From assembly GCA_910589415.1 (NCBI GenBank), contig OU342634.1:23557144-23621143 (forward strand): a stretch of DNA of 64,000 bases. Direction: 5' to 3'. This stretch comes from Malachius bipustulatus. Taxonomy: Eukaryota; Arthropoda; Insecta; Coleoptera; Melyridae. Below the pieces are notes generated by a model, which saw only the letters and a list, made by a program, of their open reading frames with translations, did no database searches and was not told the origin of the DNA. Positions 37,547 to 50,800 of the stretch are shown here, piece by piece. The stretch's first letter is position 1; each line of letters begins with the position of its first letter. The position numbers and the translations under genes are program-made.

Positions 37547-39577
37547 GTATCTTTATTTTTATTACCCTGTTTTTCGCTTCAAAAGGATGAATTTCGGGGC
37601 ATTGGGTGTATCTCCAGTGTAATTTTTTTGGATAATTTTATCAATATCTCTCAAAGATGCTTTTGGCACTTACCCCCTTTGGAACTGCAGCGGTACAATT
37701 ATTTAAAACCACCCGTCAGTCATTAGATCATCGCAAATATGGACAAACATAAGCTCATTCGATAGGTTCAAGGGGATCGTTTATTTTCAATCGATAACCG
37801 TCGATTCATCGAGTTTTGTGATCAGGTTTCCCGATTATCGACTTATGGCAACTTTCAATCGAATATCGAGTATCGTGATCCGAGTATCGTAATGTTTTAT
37901 TTATGCTTCTAGTGCGCGAAATTGAACTTTGGCGCTGAAGAATGAGAGTTTTTGTCCATACAAGATTTTTAAACAGCTTTATTGCAATAAAAGAAAAAAT
38001 CGAAATAAAAATCATAAAAATCACGTAGGTAAGTAAATAATTAATTTAGTTTGACGGGTGTATGAAATAGTTATTTTTCTACTCCTAACCTTTAATATGC
38101 GTATTAAATATTAATCACCAGTGCTTTAATGGGTCTCATTAAGATACAAATTTTCATTAAAGCATTGGTCAAGCTATCCAATGGGCAGAGGAGCATTTGC
38201 AATCGAATCGGTTTCTTTTCGCTCACAATCGGGTCGGTCCACCCCAACCGAAGTCACAGAGTTGTCATACTCACGACAAAAATTGCCTTGTGATATAAGT
38301 TCTGTATTTCTGAAAAAGAATTTTGAACGTTTACTTAATTTAGAACATAAGTAACATTCAAAGAAAATTTATCAAGATTTTATGTTACCTTAATTAATTT
38401 GATAGGTAGGTATATCGTGTAAAAGATAGGAAGATAAAGTATTATATTATTCGTAGCGCTCCGTGATAGTATTCAAAGCGGCAACGCTGCAACCGTCGCG
38501 TTGCGCAGGTAAACAATATCGTAATTAATGGCTGTCAATGTTATTAATTTTCATTAATCGCAAAACCAAAGCGTAAAATTCGGAAATCGAACTTCGCATA
38601 ATAAAAATTACGCGGTAGTGAGTAGTGCCCTTTAAACTTGATACTAAAACATGTCTCAGCAGAATAATCTTAGCGACGAAGAGAAAATTTGGTAATATGC
38701 GTAAACAAATAGCAACCTATCTTAACCTCAATGATCCGCAATTGTACACGGGTCATTGTTAAAATATATAATTTTTTAATCTTTTCTACGAAATAAAAAA
38801 GGATCGTAGAAAAAATAGTGTATGGAACTCGCAGATAATGGCTATTAATACGCGAGTATGATGGTTAAGATACGAGCCGTAGGCGAGTGTATCATTATAA
38901 GCTCGTTGCATAATATACTATTATATACCGCGAATCATTCTTTAACGTCGATTTTAGCTTCAAAAACGAGCACAGAAACCTCCCCGTTAGCCTAATGAGC
39001 CTTTATAATACTGGCTGTTATAATTAATGTCCATTCTCATGTGTTAAAATAAATATTCAAAAATCAATTAATTTAATGGCTGTCGCTATGACAACGGCCG
39101 TGAAATTATTACATCGCGTTCAATTGCACAAAAAATAGAATAATAAAAGCACAATACAAACAAACTATTTCATAGGAGTAATTATTATTTATTATTGTAA
39201 AGGCTTCCTAATTAAAGTTACAAAACCAAATGCATGGTTCGTTACTCGTCACGATTACTTTTTTCCCAAATTGCTACATTTATTACTCAATATTAGAGAG
39301 AATGTACCTACCCAATCGAAGCAAGATAAGTTTATTTCTATTTTTCATGTGACGAATTATAGGTAATCATCCTAACAAGCGAACAAGTCGAAATAAGACT
39401 ATTTCCTGTAATTAAAAGTTTTACAAAGTTTTGCAAATGTTCTTGACTATTTTTACCTTTATACTTGACTATCAACTCAACCTATACCAAAATTACATCC
39501 TCTAAACCACAGATGTGCTTTATGTTGTTCTGGCTAAACCTGGCTACTGCAATCTTTTATAAATAGGTATCAAGATC
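37547..39577. other. intergenic region before OR-G
   Basis: The segment at about 37897-38030 resembles 4890-5080, with shared words around CGAAATTGAACTTTG and GAAATAAAAATCATAAAAA. Near 38820-38950 is a hairpin-like module with GAGCCGTAGGCGAG in its loop, like that at 5609-5737. I see no gene. Confidence 0.45.
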
Positions 39578-41362
39578 ATGACGAAAGATCAATATAGTTT
39601 ATTTTCACAAGCAATGATACTCTTAAACATCGCAGGGTTAAATCCGATACAAAATAATTTTCTTGCAAATTTTAGAGTGTACTTTGTTTTAATTAATATA
39701 GTGTATCAATTTGGAATGGCAACATTTGAGATTTTACTAAATTTTAAAGGTGTAGAAACTATGGCTCGATATTCAGAAGTGGGTGTCATAATGTGGATGG
39801 TAAGCATGTCTGCGGTTTAAGTGCTCTAATTTTATGTATGAAATAAATATTTGTAGTACATTTGGAGGATAGTTTTTTTTATAAAGAATCATAAAAGATT
39901 AACTGAAATAATAGCAAGATCTTACAGTTTCTGGCCTATTGACCATCTTGGCGAACCATACACTAAAGAAGTAAATTTTCCAGTATTCACGGCACGATTT
40001 CTATTTCTAGCCTTCATCGGTATAATCATTAATATTTCGGGTCTGTATTCTTTTCTGCCACTTATACTGGACGCCAGTACTTTGCCTTGGATGAGCTATG
40101 GAGACTCCAATGATAGCTACTTTTTGCCCTATTGGGTCATGTATGGGTTACAACTTATCTCAATGATCCTGATAGTTACGGGAAACTTAGGCTTCGATGG
40201 ACTTCTGTTCTATCTGTTAGCTGTAGCTCACGCTGAAGTTAAGATGATTAATTTATATTTTTCCAATGACAGTTTCAAGGAACTGAAACTGAATTTCAGT
40301 GAAAGATTTGATGACGCAACACAACATCATATACGTTTACTTAGGTAAGAATTTGGAAGAAAATAACTTTATAATAATTTATTAATTCATATTCTTTCCT
40401 TTTTTTATATTACTCCCTATTTTCTTTTTTCATCATCTTATCATCTTTTAACTTCCTTTTATTAATTCTTTATAATTTTTTCGTCTGTTGATTTGATTTT
40501 TTAAATTTTTAATATTTTTTTCTTCTTTAAGCAAAATTTCTTGTAATTTATAAGTACAAATAATAAAATTATTTCCCCTCAAGTTCATAACATCGTTCCA
40601 CTTATTTAACAATAATTCTATAAAAGGCACTATAAATGAACATTAATATCATCGGTATAAATTTTATGTCTGGTTTTTGTCGACTGCTAATTACTTTTTT
40701 TTATAGATTCATAAATGATCTTAGAGACAGCTTCTCGTTGATTTTATTGAATGAATATCTTGCAAGTCAAGCAGCTATTTGTATGTCCCTCTTTTTAATG
40801 GTAAAAATTGGGTATGTAAAAATTAAATAAAGTAATAATTGCAATTTCAATATCACTACAATAATAATTGTAGTTAATTAGTTTTACCACATCAAAAGCC
40901 TAAATATTTTAACGTATTTCAGATCTCCAGTAGACTTAACACTTCTGGTCAAATACTTTATTTTGCTGTGTGCGTACTCTTCTCAAATTAGTGTTTTTTG
41001 TCTGCTGGGAAATAATCTGGCCTATGACGTAAGCAATCATTACCTATAAATAGTAATTAAATTATGACACGTTGTTTTTACATTTTAGTTAGCATGTATC
41101 CCGGTCACATTATTCCATTCCAGCTGGCATAGCGATTTCGACAACAAGAAAAAACGCAACGTACTTTTCGTGATAGAAAGAGGACAATTGGATGATTCAA
41201 TATCTATTGGAGGCTTCTGGAAGTTAAACATGATCAGTCTCAACAAGGTTTTCTAATATTTCTTGAATTTTAATTCAAGTTTTAATGATTATTTTTCAGT
41301 TAGTTCGTCAAGCTTTGTCATTCCTTGCATGTCTACAAGCAATGGATAGCAGAAAAACGTGA
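39578..41362 (+). CDS. odorant receptor OR-G (7tm_6), 380 aa, six exons
   Basis: Complete receptor with exons 39578-39799, 39857-40344, 40707-40811, 40923-41028, 41089-41247 and 41300-41362; each has the same length as its OR-F counterpart (222, 488, 105, 106, 159, 63), so the two are tandem duplicates. Exon 2 contains FWPIDHLGEPYTKEV and PWMSYGDSNDS, then NLGFDGLLFYLLAVAHAE. The 3' half has NEYLASQAAICMSLF, FCLLGNNLAYD, SISIGGFWKLNMISLNK and FLACLQAMDSRKT at the C-terminus. The internal frames are free of stops and all donors and acceptors are GT-AG. It is the most compact complete receptor gene here, at 1.8 kb. Confidence 0.94.
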
Positions 41363-42240
41363 AATAATTTCTGCCGTAAGTAAATTTCTTGTCAATGAAA
41401 CTTGGAAATACTTAAAATCAACTTTTGGTTACCTGTCTTCATTTGTTATTATTATTACTCCTCTTTTTATTTTTACAGGATGTTTCAGGATGTGGGTATT
41501 GAAGAGAAGTAGTTAGTGGAAAACTTGGTTAGCTGGCTGTATTTTATTTTAATCTATTAACAATAATCTAATTGGAAGTATTTATTTTTATATAAGGTGC
41601 TTTAATCAAAATACAGGGTGCTCAGCTCATTGGAGTCGATCTCTGTGGGCCAAACGATGGATTTTTCAATTCTTTTTCAATTTCAAGCACAGGATCACAA
41701 TGGCTATAATTTAACTATTTGGTAATATCCTCGAACTTCTAAAATTGCGATTTTCACTTGTTTATAACTCCTAAAAACTTCTTAGTTTAAAAACTGTAAC
41801 TACGAGGCCCCGGGTCGCAGGATCTGTAGCTAAAAGCCACCGTTTGTGATCGTCTAATTTCCCTAATTTCTCTTAATAGGACCGCTGTGTTTTCCTACGT
41901 TGTGTTTACCGTAATTACCGTAGTCACCCCTGCTCTTTGATTGAGGTATGCCAGGATTACTATGACCGAAACGGATGCGCAAAGAACCTACTGGGATTTT
42001 TCTTTTGTCGGAAAAGCGGGGAATTTAACTGGGACTCGTTGTTAACTGTTGGCTTTCTATCAGAGGTTTTAAAAGCGAGTGATGAGCGAGAGAATTCGTT
42101 TGCAAGGGTGTAAAATGGTGAATGGCGAGATGGGCTGTGTTTTTGCATAGAGAGTACAAAAGAAAATGGAAAGCGAAGAGGGATCCCTTTCATCCATCTT
42201 TCAAACTATAATCCATTTCGGATTCCACTCTTTTGCACAC

Positions 42241-42503
42241 CTGTGCTTGCTTTTTGGTTTTTGTTTCGTTTACAGACTACCCGGTATATGCGGGAATGTC
42301 TTATTATTTCGTTTTCGCTTTTGTTTCGGTTACAGACTATCCGGTATATGCGGAAATGTCTGTGGGTTTAACTATTCAACGATTTTCCTTGCCTAATTTC
42401 CTTTTTCTAGTTTCTTTGACTTCACTTCAAGCAACGGCTTGAATTAATTAAAGAAGACAACCATTTGGTTTACAGACGACCCGGTATATGCGGGAATGTC
42501 TGT
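42241..42503. repeat. 60-base tandem repeat with a third displaced copy
   Basis: TACAGACTACCCGGTATATGCGGGAATGTC (written here in two halves by word, TACAGACTAC and CCGGTATATG) starts at 42271 and again at 42331, exactly 60 bases apart, with shared TTTCG(T/G)TT upstream. A third copy starts near 42471. The core CCGGTATATGCGGGAATGTC is almost unchanged. Function unknown. Confidence 0.8.
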
Positions 42504-44469
42504 CTATTACCTATTCGATTTCTCGTACGAAATTCTCGTGTATTTTCAACCGGGAGAATCACCCTGTATGTCTAGCTGAGTCGCCTGTGGATTTGACTCG
42601 GGTTAAATATCGCGCCAAGACGGTTGGCGGCAGTTCGGCTACCGAGCTACAGCGGTTCGTGTTCTGTTACGGGAATTCGGACAGTTTGAGATGCGAGGCT
42701 CAGTCGAGTACGGGGTTGCCACTTCTCCTGAATGCTGACTTGCATCTTTTATAAAATCGTTCCTTCCGATTCTCTTTTATTTAATGATTTTATTTTCACA
42801 GTTGATTTACCTAGGAGTGTGAATTATTTCACCTCCGTTTATTTAATTCATAACCTGGGTGATACTGTATTTAGTTATCACTTTGTATACCTTGTTGTTA
42901 TTTGTCTTGTTCTACCTTTTATTGCACCCGTCGATGCTGCCTCGTCAGGCGACCTTTATTTCATATATGTTACCTTGCCCTTAGGCATTTGTCACTGTTA
43001 TACCTGGTGATTTACCTTACTCGTCATTCGAGTACTTATCGGATTGAAACCTTAATCAACTGTATTATTGTAGATTTTTCTACACACCTTAATTTATTTC
43101 CCAGAGCATGTTGGCTCCGTTCGAAAATCTTTGTTCCTCAACGTGATTATCAGCTAACCATACTACAGACCACGACTCTTTAACCATTAATCTCGTTAAT
43201 GATTGGAAATGCTGGACTTTTATCCCTCATTCGTGTTTAGGCATGTTTACGGACAAATTTACTTATTTGATTGTACGGCACCAGCCACCGGTCCGCCAGT
43301 AACACGAGTACGTCGACCTATCAACCCAAAGAGCGTAGATAGTATGATAAGAACATAATAATAACGTTTGTCACATAAGATTCAGGTGTGTATAGAATCT
43401 GGTTAAAAGAGATTCGGAAAAACGACCTTATAATGATGCTTTGGTTTCTGGATCTAAATTGGCTTTCCCATACTCGAGATTAATTTTGATTTGCTTTGGA
43501 TTTTTATTTGTGAATTGCGATTCATGATCCTAACTTTATTTTGATTATTGGATTTCCTGACATGTGAGGGCGTTTATTACACCTGGCAACCTTGCTTTGG
43601 TTTGCGTTACTCTGTCCTGATCTGAGGGTACTTTTGCCCTGTTGTACGATTTCCACTTTAAAGAGTTATACTCTTGTATTGGTACAACGGAGGTCTTCAC
43701 CTGGACATCGAGGTGGATCCCTCCCCCAACGTTTGGAAATAGAGTACGTATTTTAACTCCTAATTGGGTGTTGTAATGGAATTAGTATTTCCTGATAATA
43801 TTTGCGAATTAACAGAGGCTACATCTGACAACGCTGCCTCGTTCTATCTAGACCTGTACTAACCGGGGGTGCTCCGCTATGTGATCTTTATTTATGGTGT
43901 CATATAATGGCGAGAAACTCCTTTCACTTTCTAAATCGTTTTTAAAGGGACTGCTTCCTGCCTAACCATCTGCGCTATTTAAAAACTCGGACTCTTCGAA
44001 GAATAGGATGATTGAATCATGGGCCGTTTTGTTTACAAATTATTAATTCCTAACCTGGGTCTGTTTTCTCTCCTAGCTCTATCTCGATTTCCTATACGTG
44101 AATATGTATTTATTTGATTTGTCGAAATATTTCTTCTCTGCCGGGTTCGTTTTGTTTATAGACGTGATTGCGTAGGTACCTACGGGGGTGCCGCCTGATA
44201 CCTAGTTAATTATTGTGTCTGATTTAAAATGGGATCTGCACTCGTGAATTTGGCGAATCTGTTTAATTATTTATTGACGTGGATTTTGTTTCGAAGAGAG
44301 ATCTTCCCTAACTATTTTCTCAATGGATTTTCCCTAATTTGTGAAGGAAATTCCTTCGGAATATGCGCTTTGCCATCTACTAGTGAATTGGTTCGAAGAG
44401 AATTTGCCAACTGCGAATATTGAGTTCGAGATGCGAATGAAGTATGTTTCACTGGGATTTCCCGGGATA

Positions 44470-44705
44470 GGTAAAGGAAACTCGACCGGAGTCCACTAAA
44501 TGCCATCTCTAGCCGAGTTTTATTAGAATTGTGATTAGAAATTGTCGTGAAACGATTGTTCTACCCTTTTCGGGTTTTCACTGGAATTTTTCTAAGGTAG
44601 ATAAAGGAAATTCGACCGGAGTCCACTAAATGCCATCTCTAATCGAATTTTCGGGTATAGATAAGGATTAGGTATCCCGGAGTCCACAATATGCCATCTC
44701 TGGGT
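44470..44705. repeat. three copies of an AGTCCACTAAATGCCATCTCT-type repeat
   Basis: A unit of about 45 bases (AAGGAAA-TCGACCGGAGTCCAC, then TAAATGCCATCTCTA and TCGA) occurs at about 44473-44520 and 44605-44650, with a diverged third copy at about 44665-44703. Spacings are about 130 and 60 bases. It is not coding, and no family is recognised. Confidence 0.7.
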
Positions 44706-46822
44706 ACCGTATAAAGGGTTAGGAAGTCAAAATTGATCTGAGAGCGAGTTGCTGGAAGACGTCTGCTTTTATAGAAGCAGTCGCCCGCTTTCTAAACACC
44801 GCGCAATAATGAACCTTATCGACACTGCTCTCATTCTGTGATTTAGTCCTTAATCGTATCTCAATTGTCTTGAGATTTGGCGAGTTGACCTCGCGGCTAC
44901 CTCACTAATTTGTCCGAAACCTGCACTATCTAAATTTTCCTTCAAATCGGTCAACGCGTTTAGGTACTTTTCATTGTGTCGACTTACTAATTATTCTCCT
45001 GCTTATACTTCATAGCGTCTTTTCACCTACTTGTTGTCTATGTAGCGTAATGAACTTTCGGCGGCTGTCATATCTTAATTCGCTCTATCAATACGTGTAA
45101 ATTTCATTATCGTGGGCAGGATACCTAATGAGTTTCTATTGTGTATGCGAGGTGTTATTGTTTACTTTACAAATCTTTCCACCCGGCCGGCGGTCGGTAT
45201 CTCGTTCACGCAGCTAGGGAATGTCCTTCCAATACCCTGCGGCAATATTGGGTGCTGGTGCGTTGCTACCCTAGCTCGGTCGTTTTAGAGGCTGGCTTTT
45301 TACCAGAGCGAGAACATTTCTGTTTATGAATATTTAATGTGCAGACAGGAATTGTTTCTATTGATGCAACGGCGCGTAGCTGTATTTAATTTCCTAACAT
45401 AATTTTTGCACTGTTTGCTTTTTTCGATTTTGGCTGATTTAATGAGGCGAAGGAAATAATTTCCTTATAATCCTACCTAGGTGCGATCCATTTCAAAACC
45501 AACTGTAAAATCCAGTCTTTTTTCTCCTCAGAAAATCCGAAAATGCAATAACATGAGAGCATTCCATTAAAAAAAAAACATAACTTTCATATGTCACTCT
45601 CATATGGGACATTTTTTTTTAATCCGCCGTTTTGCAGAGACCGACTTGAATGAGCTAAGACACCTTGGATGAATTTAAATTATGAATTTTTTCTCATTAT
45701 TCTAAGTGCGTAATTTAACCCCGCTTTTTGCACCGTTTCTGATTCAGTTTACCTTATCTTTGAGAAGCATGTTCAAAGCTGTTCCTTAATGTTTTGGATT
45801 CCCCAGAGCAATTATCATGTGAAAATTTCCGGAGACAGTAGCGTCAAAACTTCTTCTATTGATCTGACTCAAGGCAAGTTTTCTGATTTTAAATTCTTGG
45901 CACAAAATAAATGTCTTTGGCCGTCAACCAGTCCCATTGTTAGTCTTGATTATTGAGACGGAAAAATTAATTCGTCATTGGAATTACGAGTGACGGTAAA
46001 AGATTGAAGGTTTGTTAAGCAAGATGCAAGATAGAACTCTTACTGATCGACGTTAACAGTTTTCGGCTTAAACGATCAACCGCCAACTTCACTTATCTGA
46101 CTCACCTCCTGGAGTTCATTTCTTGAACATAGAAGCCTGAAACATATTTATTTCATAGAATCTGGCATGACTGCTTGGTAAATCTCCCACCTATTGACTC
46201 TCTCTTCAGCTCTGTTAGAGGATCTCCGCAGCTAACTTGCCAATAGAAGCTTACACCACTTTGCGGATGGATTATCGTCGAACTCCTGTGCCACCAAATG
46301 GTATTATTATCAACTTTATATTTCGTCTATATACATATTAATTGACCTGACTCGCATAACATCAAATTCATAGATTCGTCGAAGACAGTAGTTGTATTCT
46401 CTACACGTAATTTAAATTCCCGAAAGCTGCCAAGTTCAAGGATATCCCTAATATCATGGAACAACAATACATGGTGAGCAGTATCAAATCTGATCTAAGT
46501 GCTATTGTAGTTTGGGGCGCTGACAACTTGGTCCAAATCAATACTCTAAAAGACGGGAATGCTTATTTTCTAAAAGGCACTAGCTAAGTCACTATATGTT
46601 TGGTAACAATATAAAGCATACTTTCCAAAGCATGTACTCCCTCCACCAGTTTAAATTGAGGGTAAGCCCGCATTTACTACTCACAGCGTTTACCCATTTA
46701 TCAACCTACCAACCTATCTAGCATTACTAGAGATGGAAATGTTTATAGGTCGGTTTTTAATCTGCCTACTTGTGCAAGAAATATTTTACGTTTTTTTTAA
46801 AGAAAAAGTGTTACGTTTTTGT

Positions 46823-46861
46823 ACTAATTGTTAAATGAAATAATTTCATTTAACAATTAGT
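46823..46861. repeat. perfect 18-base-arm palindrome
   Basis: ACTAATTGTTAAATGAAA, a 3-base loop TAA, then the exact reverse complement TTTCATTTAACAATTAGT. No T run or gene edge is next to it. It could be the scar or core of a foldback element. Confidence 0.85.
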
Positions 46862-47879
46862 ATTTATTAATTCTGCAGTATTAGCCATCGGCCATGATAG
46901 GTATAAGCTTTGTAGAACTTTAAGGATTTTTTTCCCTTTTTCGGGACGTACTTCTGCAGTTGTCGGATTGCATCTACTTTGTGGTGATTTATGGGAACCC
47001 TCCCGATGTCATAAGCAGGGAAATTTATAAATTTATCAGTGTATTGTCTTCAGTGAATATGGGACTTATTTCCTTTCATTGCCAAACGATTCTATGCAGG
47101 TTTTTACACAGGAATCCACCATAAAGTGAAAAATGTTGAAAAGTAGAGTTAGTGCCTTTTAATTCTAACCGATTCAATTATAAAACCTACTCGCAATTTT
47201 GTACTTTTTGTTCAAGTACTTGAAATATTACTACTTGACTTTTGGACTAATACTTTTGGATAATCCCATATAACGATTTCGCTTGTTTTCTTTTCAAACT
47301 ATGAACTGTAAAAATATCAATTAAATACAAAGTATCTACATTTTTTTTATCCTTCTTCACTTATGTTTTTTGAGGAGCCTTCCAGTCCCAGTAGAGGATA
47401 TATGATGCAGACATACATAATTTTTGGAGGAACGAAAATGTATTGATCAGGAAAAGGTCAGTATTAAAATTAATTAGTTTTCAGTAGCGGTCGTATCTTG
47501 ATAAAGCGCTTTATAATTAAGTCATTTCACAACTCGCCAAAAGTTTTCAAACGACTTATAATTACATAATTGGTGCTGATTAGTTGTTCGATTTAATTGC
47601 AAGATTGCACTATATTTCTGCAGAACTTTCTATTAGTCATATCTCTTGGAACTGAGAATATTTAAAATGCAATTTTCTGTAGTCTCCCTGAGTGGTCAAG
47701 ACAAGTAAGTGAATCTTTTGTGGTGTGTGTGGTGTTTTCCTTTTCTGTCAAAGGTCGTCAATACACCTACCTACAGAATTACAAACTGCCAATAGAACGA
47801 ATAAATCGGCAATAGTTGTATTAAACTCTGTCCAATATAGAAAACGTGTTCCAATATTAAGATTTGGAGTGCTGTGAAA

Positions 47880-50800
47880 ATGGAAAATGAAGATACGATT
47901 TACATCAACAGAATTCTTCTATTATTAACTTTTCCTGGCTTGAATCCCGAACAAGTAGTAGTTAGTTGGAGAGCGTATCTAGCCACAGGATTATTTTTGT
48001 TGCAGTTTGGTTTGTCTACTGTTAGACTGTTTCAGGCTAAATATACTCGTAAACTTGAACTAGATGATCTTGCAAAATATGTGTTTATAGCAAGCGGATG
48101 TTACGCTGTAAGATTTTTTTTTTCATAAATTAATATTAATTATTAATAAAATAACACTAGTGTAAAAATTACGTTGATTTTTTTGTAGGGAGTTTGCAGA
48201 ATACTATATGTAATAATTAAACGAAAACAACTTCAGAAAATATTGAAAGATACAAAATATTTCTGGGATGTGAACATGCTAGGCCATCCGTTAAGTGATC
48301 AGATTATTTCCGGTGTTCGCTTTTCGCGACTGATGATTCAGTCAAACATTCTACTGAGTGCCATATGCCTAGTAACTTATTTCTTGTTACCCTTGATTAT
48401 GGCTTCAGTCGAATTGCCACTGTTCAGTTACAACGATTACACTTGTATACCGTACTGGGCCTTCTATCTACAGCAATTATTATTGATCCTTCTACTACTG
48501 CCTGCGCTATTAGGATTTGATGGTTTGTTTGGATTTATTACTTCCAGGGCTGTAGCTGAGTTGAAGACAATAAGGATTGTATTGTCTTCTATGGAATTGC
48601 CACAATTAAATTTAAATTATAAGGAACGATTTAAAGAGGGAATTCTGCATCATATTCACGTACTTAGGTAATATCGGTATTTTATTGTTTGGTAGCGTTT
48701 CTTTATTTTTACATTAGATTCAAACTCCGTTTATCTAGATAAGTAATTCTCGCTAGAATGAAGTGCCTTTGCTGGTATGTTGTTCTAGATCAAATTAGTA
48801 GGTATACAGGTAGTTCCACCCGTAGACCGACATCACTTGAGGGTAGGGGTATGTCAAGGTAATTCAGGATTTGGTTTTCATTTTTTCTGAGGTCCTTCAT
48901 TTCCATTCATCTATTTTCCTGAAATTTTTTATGATCTTTTGAACTAATTGATGGAATTTAAGGAAATCTGTCATAGGTAAGCTCTACCAATCACACTTGA
49001 TATTCCGCATTCTCCACCGATTCGAAAACTGCAAACTGAAAGAGATCATACCTCTCCGAAAGGGCTATGAGCCCCGTGCTTTGTAATCTCCTTTACAATA
49101 ATCTGCTGGAGTTTTATATGCCTAAGAGACTGATCTGGTTTGCAGACGATATCGTACTACTCGCGAATGATAGTTGTCCCAAAAGACTTTTTGGTATAAC
49201 AACAATTGATATAATAGATATAACGTTTCAAAGAGTCTCAAACTTCATTACTGAGAATGGACTGGACCTTCTCCGAGCACGCGATGAGATCAATAGCGAA
49301 GCCGAAAAAGACTGCCACTGCTCTATACGGGCTTATGCCTAGTATCGGAGGACCAAAAGCCTCTAAAAGGCGAATACTATCAACCGTGATCCATTCGCAA
49401 ATGCAGTATGCGGCACCTGCGTGGCGAGTGGGGATCGACAGCCAGAGGCACAGGTGTCCGGGTTTCAGAGACAGATGACAATAAGAATCTTTAGTGCCTA
49501 TCGGACGATTTCGACAGAGGGGGTGAAGGTATCCTAAAGTCAAGATTCAAACGGTCAAGGCAATTATTGTGTCTAGTTTGATGGCGACCTACAATTGAAC
49601 ATCATCTGCACTGAATTATAGTTTTTCTTCCCAATATTTGTGTTGATACTTTCTTTCTGTTTCACTTATATACAAGGTTTGGTTATCTTTAAAATTAACA
49701 TTTCTTCTTTGAGTTGTTTTTCTTATTAACACTTATTTTAACCCAAAAAAATTAGGAAATGGGCGGATGGACGTAGTTTCCGTAGCCAAAGTATTCGACA
49801 TACACACACACACAACCTGAAAAAAAATTGTACGGTCCCTAATCCCCCCCTAAGTCTGCAGAACAAGCGAATTTATTTGAAATAACTACTTATTATTATG
49901 GAAAATTATTAACAAACATTGCCATGTAATTTTTTTACTGCAATTGTAGAATTTTTTATTTAGTTTTCGAAAATGATACTAAACTTTGAAGAAAATGCAT
50001 ACCTACAGGGTGAACTTTTTGACAACACCGAAAGAGACCAGAAAAACTAAGTACGGCCTTGCAGTTTGCGAATCGGCGGAAAATGCGAGGTATCAAGTGT
50101 TATCGGTAGAGCATACCTACCAAATTTCCTAAAATTTCATCAATTCGTTCAAAAGATACTGATCATAAAAAATTTCAGCAAGATAAAAGATCACTCTGTA
50201 AAATCGAAACGAAGGGCTTCAGAAAATCTTCAAAACCAGATCCTGAATCGCCTTGAATAACTATTCTTAAGTCATTTCGGTCTGCTGGTGAAATACTCTG
50301 TATTTATACAATATACAGGGTGGTCCAACTTAAAACGTCAGGACTTTACCAAACGATAAATAACGTTAAAATAATGTGAGTTTCTCTAATACACTTATAG
50401 CCGGGAAAGCTTCCTTTTCAAGATACAGGGCGTTGAAGTTTTGGGAAAATAATAATGTTTTGAGAATATTGTCAAAAGGGCTGCTTTAAAAAAATTTAAA
50501 ATTGGCACGCAGCATGAGCTAAGTATCTTTCATGATTTACGGCTTATGGTGATACATTGCGAAAACCAGCGGCGGAGATATGGGTGTGCCATCGCCCCTT
50601 TAAAAAAAAAATTGACGCCACTGACTCTATGGCAAATTTAATAATACTATTCAATGCCACATGCTTTTTAGAACAAAAAAGTACTCTCTTATTTTTTCAC
50701 AATGGACACTTTTTCCGAGATAATTCAGGTTTTCTTATAAGAAGACAGACAATTCAAGAATAACAGACAAATTCTAATCAAATAACTTTTACATAAATAA

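Larger units (their letters stand above)
41363..47275. other. large intergenic block between OR-G and OR-H
   Basis: Nearly 6 kb without a recognised gene. The part at about 41800-45450 is less AT-rich than its surroundings and has several short repeat families: a 60-base tandem unit (42241-42360, with a third copy near 42461-42503) and an AGTCCACTAAATGCCATCTCT motif at about 44490, 44617 and 44677. The short open frames (42166-43183) overlap in several frames and lack motifs. A perfect 18-base-arm palindrome lies at 46823-46861. Confidence 0.5.

Noticed and set aside
42166..43183. Five overlapping open frames of 69-93 codons
   Set aside because: They lie in a repeat-rich block, overlap in different frames and have no motif or splice structure.
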